Source: an uncultured cyanobacterium (GTDB lineage: Bacteria; Cyanobacteriota; Cyanobacteriia; Cyanobacteriales; Nostocaceae). From it: a DNA stretch of 59,568 nucleotides. The position numbers and the translations under genes were made by a program. This document shows, piece by piece, positions 52,002 to 59,568 of this stretch. The notes beneath the pieces were generated by a model that was not told the origin of the DNA, did no database searches, and saw only the letters and a program-made list of their open reading frames with translations. Every line of letters begins with the position of its first letter. The stretch's first letter is position 1. The stretch is taken from positions 1-59,568 of the forward strand of contig CAINGU010000009.1 in assembly GCA_903848645.1 (NCBI GenBank), given 5' to 3'.

Positions 52002-54701
52002 ATGGATTTAATTCTTTGTCACACAACTGCTGACTTTGACGCTTTAGGGGCAGCGGTGGGATTAACTTGTCTCAAACCAGGGAGTAAAATTGTCTTGACT
52101 GGGGGCGCACATCCTCCGGTGCGGGACTTTTTAGCGTTACATCGTGACGAGTATCCGCTGCTTGAAAGACGTTCGGTAAATCCTGAAAAAATTCGCTCTT
52201 TAATGGTTGTGGATACTCAAAAGCGAGATCGCTTGGGTAAAGCTGCTATCTGGTTCGATTTACCCCATGTCCAAGAAATCATCATTTATGATCATCATCT
52301 TGGACAAGATCGGGATATTCCCAGCACTCAATTATACCTTGATGAAGTGGGGGCGACAACTACCTTAATGGTAGAAGAATTACAAAAAAATAATATTTCT
52401 TTAAATTCTGCCCAAGCAACTGTAATGGCTTTGGGGATTCATGTGGATACAGGTTCATTAACCTATAAACAATCTACAGCCAGAGATGCTTTAGCTTTAG
52501 CTTGGTTAATGCAGCAAGGGGCAAATTTATCAGTTATTTCTACTTATCGTGATCCTGGTTTATCACCACAATTACAACAACTATTAAGTACAGCTTTAGA
52601 AGATTTACAATATCTTTGTTTGCGGGGATATACCATTGCTTGGGTAACACTAAAAACCGATGTTTTTGTCCCTGGTTTATCAAGTTTAGCTTCAGGAATT
52701 ATTGATTTAACAGAAACCGATGCTGTACTGTTGGCAAATGAATATCCTTTGAGTGAAGATGATTGGCGATTAACAGTAATTGGGAGAACGCAAATTCCCC
52801 AAACAAATCTTAATTCCTTATTTCAACCTTATGGTGGTGGAGGACATTCCCAAGCCGCATCTTTTAACCTTCACACCAGAGATTCCCAATCAATTTTACA
52901 ACAGTTATTAAATGGGTTAAAAGTCCAAATTCCCCATCCTCCCACAGCTAGAGATTTGATGTCTTCTCCGGTGCGGACAATTCGCCCTGATACTACTATA
53001 GCTGAAGCACAACGGATTTTATTACGTTATGGACATTCAGGTTTATCTGTAGTTAATAACCAAGATTTATTAATTGGAATTATTTCCCGACGGGATTTAG
53101 ATATTGCTTTACATCATGGGTTTAGTCATGCACCAGTTAAAGGTTATATGACAGGTAATTTAAAGACAATTACTCCTGATACTTCTTTGCCAGAAATTGA
53201 GTCTTTAATGGTGACTTACGATATTGGCAGATTACCAGTATTAGAAAAGGGGCAATTAGTGGGTATTGTGACTCGCACCGATATTTTAAGAGAATTACAT
53301 CAATTAACAATTAAAAATCTAGAATCAACAACTGAAAAAGATTCTCAGAATTTAGGACTAAATACGGAATTAGAAAAACGTCTCACTCCGCAACTTTGGC
53401 AATTACTCAGCGCCGCATCTCAAGAAGCAGAAAGACGCGGTTGGCATCTTTATTTAGTTGGTGGTGCGGTGCGAGATTTGCTATTATCAAAAGCGGAAAA
53501 TCGCAGTTTGATGATTAATGATATTGATTTAGTAGTTGATGGTTTTCATAAAACCGCAGATGTCGGTGCAGGTGTAGAATTAGCTAAAGCCTTACAGCAA
53601 ATTTATCCAAATGCTAGATTAGAAATTCATGGTGCTTTTCAAACTGCGGCTTTGTTATGGCATAAAGATTTAGTATTAGATTCCTTATGGGTAGATATTG
53701 CCACAGCAAGAACCGAGTTTTATCCTTATCCAGCAGCAAATCCAGAAGTTGAAGCTAGTTCCATTCGGCAAGATTTATATCGGCGAGATTTTACGATTAA
53801 TGCTATGGCTTTGCGGTTAACTTCTCCCCGTGCTGGTGAATTATTAGATTTCTTTGGTGGTTTGATAGACTTACAAAATCAGCAAGTTCGGATTTTACAC
53901 GCTAATAGTTTTATTGAAGATCCAACTCGAATATATCGGGGTGTGCGGTTTGCGGTGCGGTTTGGATTTTCCCTAGAACCACAAACAGAAACTTATATTC
54001 GTTATGCTATAAATAGCGGAGTTTATGATCGGACTAGTCAAGAAAATCATAAAACTCCAGCTTTGCAAACTCGGTTAAAAACTGAATTAAAATATATATT
54101 ATCTGCACCTTATTGGCAATCAGCTTTAGAATTACTTGATAATTTAGGTGCTTTACAATGTATTCATCCTAGCCTGAAATTAGATGTAGAACTTTCTCGA
54201 CAATTAAATTTATTAAAACACTGTTTAAGGAAATTTGACAAAAAACAAACTTTAATAAATTGGCAAATGCGTCTAGAAGTATTAATTGCCTATTTACAAC
54301 CAGAATATCGGGAAAAAGTTGCAAAAAATCTGCAATTAGTTGATGATAGTATTGTCAGATTAGAGAAATTATCTCAAATTCAAGCTGAGGTAATTACATT
54401 ATTACCGACTTTTCAAAAACCCAGTCAAACTCTCTATTTACTCAAAAAATATGATTTGCAAACTTTAATTTTAATTGCTTTACAAAGTCACCGCAAAATC
54501 AGAAGACGCATTTGGCAATATTTAACAAATTGGGGAAATATTCAACCGCTGTTAAATGGAAATGATTTAAAAGAATTGGGTTATAAACCTAGTCCCCAAT
54601 ATAAGCAAATGCTTGATGATTTATTGACTGCGACTGTAGATGGTATAATTAAGGATAAAGCGGAAGCACAAGAATTTCTAACCAAGCATTATCCTCGGTA
54701 A
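52002..54701 (+). CDS. DHH phosphoesterase, CBS and CCA tRNA nucleotidyltransferase fusion
   Basis: 899 residues. N-terminal DHH/DHHA1 region (LCHTTADFDALGAAVGL, IIYDHHLGQD, YGGGGHSQAASF), two CBS domains (about 315-440, ARDLMSSPVRTI, VKGYMTGNLKTI), then a nucleotidyltransferase head (YLVGGAVRDLLL, DIDLVV, RRDFTINAMALRL) and its RNA-binding helical region. The head adds or repairs CCA or A at tRNA 3' ends; neither tRNA gene here encodes CCA. CBS domains may sense adenylates. This fusion is known in cyanobacteria. Confidence 0.92.
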   Translation: MDLILCHTTADFDALGAAVGLTCLKPGSKIVLTGGAHPPVRDFLALHRDEYPLLERRSVNPEKIRSLMVVDTQKRDRLGKAAIWFDLPHVQEIIIYDHHLGQDRDIPSTQLYLDEVGATTTLMVEELQKNNISLNSAQATVMALGIHVDTGSLTYKQSTARDALALAWLMQQGANLSVISTYRDPGLSPQLQQLLSTALEDLQYLCLRGYTIAWVTLKTDVFVPGLSSLASGIIDLTETDAVLLANEYPLSEDDWRLTVIGRTQIPQTNLNSLFQPYGGGGHSQAASFNLHTRDSQSILQQLLNGLKVQIPHPPTARDLMSSPVRTIRPDTTIAEAQRILLRYGHSGLSVVNNQDLLIGIISRRDLDIALHHGFSHAPVKGYMTGNLKTITPDTSLPEIESLMVTYDIGRLPVLEKGQLVGIVTRTDILRELHQLTIKNLESTTEKDSQNLGLNTELEKRLTPQLWQLLSAASQEAERRGWHLYLVGGAVRDLLLSKAENRSLMINDIDLVVDGFHKTADVGAGVELAKALQQIYPNARLEIHGAFQTAALLWHKDLVLDSLWVDIATARTEFYPYPAANPEVEASSIRQDLYRRDFTINAMALRLTSPRAGELLDFFGGLIDLQNQQVRILHANSFIEDPTRIYRGVRFAVRFGFSLEPQTETYIRYAINSGVYDRTSQENHKTPALQTRLKTELKYILSAPYWQSALELLDNLGALQCIHPSLKLDVELSRQLNLLKHCLRKFDKKQTLINWQMRLEVLIAYLQPEYREKVAKNLQLVDDSIVRLEKLSQIQAEVITLLPTFQKPSQTLYLLKKYDLQTLILIALQSHRKIRRRIWQYLTNWGNIQPLLNGNDLKELGYKPSPQYKQMLDDLLTATVDGIIKDKAEAQEFLTKHYPR

Positions 54702-54726
54702 TTGAAATTGAAAATATGAGGTTGAT

Positions 54727-55302
54727 ATGCAAATTCAAACATCCAACAAATACTACACTCCAGAAGAATATTTAGAACTAGAGGAAAAATCAGAATTTAA
54801 AAATGAATATCGAAATGGTGTAATTTTACCTTTAACTGAAAATACAACTAATCATAATGAAATTGTTGGAAACTTTTGTACTAATTTTAAATCTATAATG
54901 CGGGGTAAAAATTATAAAATTTACATGATTAATGTTAAATTATGGATACCGCGTTATCAAATTTATACCTATCCAAATATTATGGTAATTCAAGGAGAAC
55001 CAACATATCAAGGAACTGGAACTACTCAAGTAACAAATCCGTTAATGATTGTAGAAGTATTATCTAAATCAACTATAAATTATGATAAAACCGACAAATT
55101 TAGATTTTATAGTTCTCTTCCTGAATTAAAGGAATATATTATGATTAACCAATATGAATATTTTGTTGAACAATTTGCTAAAAATGCAGAAGGACAATGG
55201 GTATTAACTGAATATGAATCAGTAAATGATATATTGTCTTTAAAATCAATAGATTTTCAAATCCCCTTCAGTGATATTTATGAAGGTGTCAATTTCCAGT
55301 AG
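54727..55302 (+). CDS. Uma2-family putative endonuclease (DUF820)
   Basis: 191 residues, the normal size for the family. Typical start YYTPEEYLELEEKSEFKNEY, core NVKLWIPRYQIYTYPNIMVI, and NPLMIVEVLSKSTINYDKTDKF, with Asp/Glu-x-Lys-like acids. Function not known. The second Uma2 member in this window. It follows the CCA fusion by 25 bases. Confidence 0.85.
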   Translation: MQIQTSNKYYTPEEYLELEEKSEFKNEYRNGVILPLTENTTNHNEIVGNFCTNFKSIMRGKNYKIYMINVKLWIPRYQIYTYPNIMVIQGEPTYQGTGTTQVTNPLMIVEVLSKSTINYDKTDKFRFYSSLPELKEYIMINQYEYFVEQFAKNAEGQWVLTEYESVNDILSLKSIDFQIPFSDIYEGVNFQ

Positions 55303-55331
55303 GTTGGGTTGACGCAAGGAAACTTAAATAT

Positions 55332-55640
55332 TGTCAGAATCAGGATTTAGAGGATTTGAGGATTAACAGGATATTCTATTTATTAATCTTGGTTATTCTG
55401 ATTCTGATAATTTCAAATTCATTGTCAGAATCAGGATTTACAGGATTTAAGGATTAACAGGATATTCTATTTATTAATCCTGAAAATCCTTTAATCCTGG
55501 GTATCCTGATTCTGACATTATTATATTCATTAATCCTGAAAATCCTTTAATCCTGGGTATCCTGATTCAGACATTATTATATTCATTAATCCTGAACATC
55601 CTAAAATCCTGGATATCCTGATATGGCTTCGCCACGCTAC
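55332..55640. repeat. Tandem/inverted AATCAGGAT-type repeat block
   Basis: Two long hairpins (about 55332-55408 and 55423-55517) start with TGTCAGAATCAGGATTT and close with the complementary TCCTGATTCTGACA. Overlapping the second, a 56-base unit beginning TAATCCTGAA recurs at 55475, 55531 and 55587. The right end includes GCTTCGCCACGCTACGCTATC, another widespread cyanobacterial repeat. The whole gap, 55303-55651, is repetitive; no gene is seen. Confidence 0.8.
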
Positions 55641-55651
55641 GCTATCAGACA

Positions 55652-58600
55652 TTATTCCATTTCTTTAATAATATTCATTGTTTCCACACTCACTGTACAA
55701 ACTCGCATTAATAAATCTATTACCTGTTCTTTATAATCTGCAAAACGATAAGTATTGAATTTTTCCGCAATGGTTGGATCTTTTGGTTTCTTTTCTTTAT
55801 ATTGATCTAATATCCATTCTAACGCGCAACGATTACCCAGCATATATTCCCAAGCTATTTTAGGAATGTTTTCTAATGTGGTGACATCATCTAAGATAAT
55901 ACTATTTTTGGTTTTATCGGCTTTTAGTTTTGCTTTTGGTGTTTTTTGATTGTCTTTTAAAGGAATATCAACACGGGTTAAATTATAAGGTGTGACTGTT
56001 TCATAATTAATATGTAATTCCATGAGTTGTTTACCCCAGTTAACCCATTTTTGGAAGTTTTCATAATAGGGTAAACGAGGAAATTCGCGTTTAAGATTGA
56101 GTTCGTATTTGGTGCGATAAGCTGGGTTATGTAAGACTGCGTAGGTATAATGAAAGATGTCTATTTTGGTAATTGTTGAATCTTGATAATGGGTTTGAAT
56201 TTGTTGTAGTCCCCAGTCGGTAATATTATCAATGCGTTTTCCTTCTTTGTCGTAACGGTATAATGCTACTCCATGAGTACCTCTTGAACCAAAACCACCA
56301 TCATAAAAACAATTGGTAGCGTGAACAACAAATGGAACTTGTTTATGAACTGTCAAAGAAATTACTAAATTCTCTTTAGATTTCGGGAAAAATGACTGTA
56401 CCTGATATAGTCTATGAATTAAAATCTTTCCAAGATAAAAATATTGTTTTACAAAGGGTCTGTAAATTGATAATATTACTGCTTGCGAATTAAATTCTAA
56501 TTGTGAACCTTTCTTTAGATGTTCTTCTAACTCAGCAGTCCATTTAATACTTCTATCTACAAAATCACTAATATTACTATTTTGCTCTGAATGTTTCCAT
56601 CTTTGTTTTTCTTTCTCATAAACATCGCAGAAAAATTTAATTTTTGCTTTTAAATTAGGTTCATCAAAATCATAAACCCATTCATCTCTATTAGAAACAG
56701 CACCTAAAGAAAATAACTTAAATAATGCGTTTTCATTTTTATCACTTTTAGTTTTTTGATTAGCTAATGGTAATAAACTATTAAAATCGGTATTATCAAG
56801 ATTTATCCAATTGTTATTAATATCTGGTTGAATCCTTTCAAAATGAATTTGATCAAATTTATTAAATGCAATAAATTTTAACTTTTCTTCAGCAGTTTCT
56901 AAATCTGGTCTATTTAAATAGTATATTTTACATGGTGTCCGATTGCTGGCATTTTTTCTTACCATAAAGCTAATAGCAACACCAGCTTGAATCCCAAAAA
57001 CATTATGCTTAGTACCTGATATTTTAGGATTTGATCTTACATCTCCACCTAAATCAATAATATAAATATCACTAAAATCCTCAGCAACCACTTTTCTAAA
57101 CCCATCAAATGCTTTTGCATTAATAAAAGATGAATTAGTAATAAATGCTATAATACCATTTTCATTTAGTCTATTTGTAGCCCAACGTAAAAAACGGATA
57201 TAAGGATCATAAGCTTTTGTTTTCTGAGCAGTGCTATATTTTACATAACTTTCTTTAATCAACTTATCTATTGCTGGATAATCACGATTAGCATTATTAT
57301 CATTTTCATTTTGTTGATTTGCATTATAAGGAGGATTACCAATAATCACAGAAATAGTTCTATGATTCTGTCTTTTGATTCTTACAGTATTCTCCACACT
57401 CGCAACAAATAAATCCAATTGCTTATCTACAAAAGGTACATTATCCAAAGTATCTACAAAACAAATATTTTCAAACTCCTCATACACACCCATTTTCTGT
57501 TTATAGGTGTATTCAATATTCAAATTTGCAATGTAATAAGGCAAAATTGCCACTTCATTACAATGAATTTCATGTTTATACTTGTGCTGTAAACTATGAG
57601 ATGGTAAATAATCAATCAACTCAGTAATAAAAGTCCCTGTTCCCGTCGCAGGATCTAAAATTTCCACATTTTTATCTGCTAACAACTTCCCAAAATGTTT
57701 ATGAACTAAAAAATCCACACTTTCAATCATAAATCGGACAATTTCATTGGGAGTATACACAATTCCCAATCTATCCGCAGCTTTGGGATTATATGCTTTG
57801 TAGAAATTCTCATATAAGGCTTTGAGAAACTTCTGTTTTTCTTGATGATTATAAATATTTGCCGCAGTGCGTCTAATCACTGCATAATATCTTTCAATCG
57901 TTCCCAAAGTATTTTTCTTAACGCTTCCAGTAAAAAAGGTACAAATTACCCCTTGTAATTCTCCCGCAATATTATTTTCTCGATGAAATTGCGATTCATT
58001 AAATATATTGATAAAAATATCTTCCGTCAAAATATGCTGAATCATCATTTCCCGAATATCAAATAAACTGATTTCTGGGTTAATTGATTCCTTGCAAATT
58101 CCCCAGAACTTATCCCGCGCAGTTTGAAAAGATATGTTATTTTCCCCTTGACAATCTATCAAATCTCTGAGAGAATTTAGTACGGTGGGTAAGTCTTGCT
58201 TAAAAATTTCTATAGCTTCCCGAAAATCCTTAACTTCAGGACGCACATAATTAATAAAACTGGTAATAATTCCATCTACCGCGTCAGCATCGCGCATAGA
58301 TACACGCATAGTTTCTGTGCTAGATTGAATTAAAACCGCAGTTTGGGAATCTTCAAATAAAATATTACTATCGGGATAACCTTTATTTAATTTCTTTTCA
58401 ATTTCTTCATCTAATTTATCATATTGATCCTTACTTTCCCAATAACCCCAATCTAACCGCAAAGCATCTTTAATTGTGCCATCGGGATAAACAAGTTTAC
58501 CATTTGGTAATCTATAATCTAATTCAGGAATCAGTAAAAAATCTCTCGGTTTGCAATATTCATTAAGGAGATTTTGAAAAGCGACACGAATAGAAGTTTC

Positions 58601-58672
58601 TTTGCGAGAACCACCATATTGAATGATTTTTTCGACTTCGGCTTGATATTGAGTTACCAGGAGTCTAGACAT
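55652..58672 (-). CDS. Single-chain restriction-modification enzyme (nuclease plus N6-adenine methyltransferase; type IIG/ISP-like)
   Basis: 1006 residues. The N-terminal nuclease-like site is YPDGTIKD (Asp64) with Glu79-x-Lys81 (YWESKD), matching PD-(D/E)XK. A methyltransferase domain has DPATGTGTF (340-348) and the catalytic IIGNPPYN (NPPY 446-449). The C-terminal third should recognise the DNA target (FDGGFGSRGTHGVALYRYD). It lacks the helicase motifs of full type ISP enzymes. No separate S or R subunit is adjacent. Predicted to methylate self DNA and cut foreign DNA. Confidence 0.85.
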   Translation of the reverse strand: MSRLLVTQYQAEVEKIIQYGGSRKETSIRVAFQNLLNEYCKPRDFLLIPELDYRLPNGKLVYPDGTIKDALRLDWGYWESKDQYDKLDEEIEKKLNKGYPDSNILFEDSQTAVLIQSSTETMRVSMRDADAVDGIITSFINYVRPEVKDFREAIEIFKQDLPTVLNSLRDLIDCQGENNISFQTARDKFWGICKESINPEISLFDIREMMIQHILTEDIFINIFNESQFHRENNIAGELQGVICTFFTGSVKKNTLGTIERYYAVIRRTAANIYNHQEKQKFLKALYENFYKAYNPKAADRLGIVYTPNEIVRFMIESVDFLVHKHFGKLLADKNVEILDPATGTGTFITELIDYLPSHSLQHKYKHEIHCNEVAILPYYIANLNIEYTYKQKMGVYEEFENICFVDTLDNVPFVDKQLDLFVASVENTVRIKRQNHRTISVIIGNPPYNANQQNENDNNANRDYPAIDKLIKESYVKYSTAQKTKAYDPYIRFLRWATNRLNENGIIAFITNSSFINAKAFDGFRKVVAEDFSDIYIIDLGGDVRSNPKISGTKHNVFGIQAGVAISFMVRKNASNRTPCKIYYLNRPDLETAEEKLKFIAFNKFDQIHFERIQPDINNNWINLDNTDFNSLLPLANQKTKSDKNENALFKLFSLGAVSNRDEWVYDFDEPNLKAKIKFFCDVYEKEKQRWKHSEQNSNISDFVDRSIKWTAELEEHLKKGSQLEFNSQAVILSIYRPFVKQYFYLGKILIHRLYQVQSFFPKSKENLVISLTVHKQVPFVVHATNCFYDGGFGSRGTHGVALYRYDKEGKRIDNITDWGLQQIQTHYQDSTITKIDIFHYTYAVLHNPAYRTKYELNLKREFPRLPYYENFQKWVNWGKQLMELHINYETVTPYNLTRVDIPLKDNQKTPKAKLKADKTKNSIILDDVTTLENIPKIAWEYMLGNRCALEWILDQYKEKKPKDPTIAEKFNTYRFADYKEQVIDLLMRVCTVSVETMNIIKEME

Positions 58673-58700
58673 AATTAAAAAATGGATTATTAAAACTTTT

Positions 58701-58728
58701 GTTGGGTTGTGCGATCACTTAACCCAAC
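58701..58728. repeat. Hairpin of the GTTGGGTT family
   Basis: Perfect 8-base arms GTTGGGTT and AACCCAAC (58701 and 58721), the same core motif as inside the element at 28738. It lies between the restriction gene and the next gene, followed by ATTACTAT-type tandem bits and a HIP1 site at 58781. Confidence 0.65.
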
Positions 58729-58914
58729 TTATATTACTATATTACTATATTATTACATTGCCTACGTAGATTTAGTTGTGCGATCGCTAATGTAAAGATA
58801 GGTAATGCCATGTTTCCACAGTGACTATATTCCCCTCAGAAAACTTTCAGATAGAAGCATTACAGGCTATATGCAGGTTATAATTCTTTTTGCGGAGCAA
58901 CTTTACAAAAATTT

Positions 58915-59235
58915 ATGAGTAATCCCCTTGTGCAGGCCTTTTTCGTAGGCAGAGCAGTCGCTGAAGTGATTAATGAGCGTGTAGAAGTCGCCTTGACTGA
59001 TGCTTTGAGTGAACTGGGCAAATTTGATGCTGAAGCTAAAGAGCAACTACGCCAGTTTACAGAAGAAGTGATAGCACGAGCTAATCGAGCAGCGGAATCC
59101 TCTGAAACTGGAATCAGCACAGATAATACATCTGGTGGAGATTCAGGAGACTTACAGACCGAAATTGACGAATTAAGGGCAGAAATTGCTTTATTAAGAA
59201 GTGAATTGCAGAAGCAGCGTAATGCTGCAAAATAG
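58915..59235 (+). CDS. DUF6825-like conserved protein with coiled coil
   Basis: 106 residues. N-terminal NPLVQAFFVGRAVAEVINERVE and EAKEQLRQFTEEVIARANRAA resemble the DUF6825 family of cyanobacteria and plants; an acidic/Gly-rich linker and a C-terminal heptad coiled coil (EIDELRAEIALLRSELQKQ) follow. Function unknown. Divergent from the restriction gene. Confidence 0.7.
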   Translation: MSNPLVQAFFVGRAVAEVINERVEVALTDALSELGKFDAEAKEQLRQFTEEVIARANRAAESSETGISTDNTSGGDSGDLQTEIDELRAEIALLRSELQKQRNAAK

Positions 59236-59296
59236 GTAATGGGTAATGGGAAAAATTTTTGCTCCCTGCTCCCATAGGTATCAATTTAACGTGAAA

Positions 59297-59568
59297 CCTG
59301 TAACCCAACTGGGAATTCATTCCCAGTCTCATGGCAAAAGTCATCTAAAGATGACTAAAAATTCTCAAAAATCCTGAGTTTACTTTAGTAAACTTTGGCT
59401 ATTAGCCGGGAAATTCATTTCTGGGCGGGTATGGAAGCCAACAAAGAGCCATCTGTAGCTTCTCCCCTGCCCCCTGTAACCCAACTGGGAATTCATTCCC
59501 AGTCTCATGGCAAAAGTCATCTAAAGATGACTAGGAATTCTCAAAAATCCTGAGTTTACTTTAGTAAA
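59297..59568. repeat. Two 96-base units with three palindromes each, possible transposon end
   Basis: 59297-59392 is repeated at 59473-59568 (window edge) with only two or three differences. Each unit contains ACTGGGAAT-TC-ATTCCCAGT-type and AGTCATCT-AA-AGATGACT palindromes and ends TTTACTTTAGTAAA. Between them is another imperfect palindrome (GCCGGGAAATTCATTTCTGGGC, 59406). Repeated hairpins of this type occur at the ends of IS200/IS605-like elements; the rest is beyond the window. Confidence 0.7.

Noticed and set aside
55303-55651. Gene in the gap before the restriction enzyme
   Set aside because: All frames are interrupted; sequence is repeat units.

Overview
The window reads as chromosomal DNA from a filamentous, probably heterocyst-forming cyanobacterium of the Nostocales (Anabaena/Dolichospermum/Cylindrospermum-like). 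Support: psbZ; the desC-desA-desB fatty-acid desaturase block; cyanobacterial families (DUF1995, DUF3727 beside ruvX and yqeG, a DHH-CBS-CCA fusion, SLH porin, bestrophin, DUF6825-like); many GCGATCGC (HIP1) sites; heptanucleotide STRR repeats; AT-rich DNA. There is no rRNA, so genus is inferred.

Layout. 0.1-5.4 kb: a decayed peptide-transporter binding protein, a Gfo/Idh/MocA oxidoreductase, a two-gene ATPase/TOPRIM-nuclease cassette resembling a defence module, and a Uma2-family protein. 5.4-16.3 kb: mostly housekeeping genes (nucleoside phosphorylase, YifB/ComM, HIT, ComF, EnvC-like M23 peptidase, tRNA-Arg, dnaN, DUF1995, TPR protein). 16.5-20.8 kb: a LysR regulator divergent from an EF-hand NADPH oxidase of NOX5 type, followed by a decaying stretch with a MITE. 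21.5-24.4 kb: a compact four-gene operon (SLOG/LOG-like protein, stand-alone GTP cyclohydrolase II, type-2 OMP decarboxylase, SDR) that looks like an uncharacterised nucleotide-derived pathway. 24.6-28.7 kb: bestrophin channel, FAD monooxygenase, SLH porin. 28.9-36.0 kb: a signalling block with an adenylate cyclase overlapping a cyclic-nucleotide-domain MscS channel, an EF-hand remnant, a double-globin/membrane/pentapeptide fusion, and a second cyclase. 36.1-38.8 kb: an XPB-like helicase overlapping a Bax1-type (DUF790) nuclease gene. 38.9-55.3 kb: core genes (ruvX, DUF3727, yqeG, desC-A-B, proA, tRNA-Gly, ribH, psbZ, CCA-adding fusion). 55.3-59.6 kb: a repeat-rich block, a single-chain nuclease-methyltransferase, a DUF6825-like gene, and a duplicated palindromic 96-bp unit at the right edge.

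How the parts may work together. The 16-36 kb half is the accessory part. It combines Ca2+ sensing (EF-hands), superoxide production (NOX5-like), haem gas/oxygen sensing (double globin), cAMP synthesis (two class III cyclases) and ion/osmolyte channels (cNMP-MscS, bestrophin). Its gene order, overlaps and relic EF-hand suggest a linked signalling assembly, but this is inference. The 21.5-24.4 kb operon is the best candidate for a previously undescribed pathway: its GTP cyclohydrolase II and OMP decarboxylase keep their catalytic residues yet sit apart from riboflavin and pyrimidine genes.
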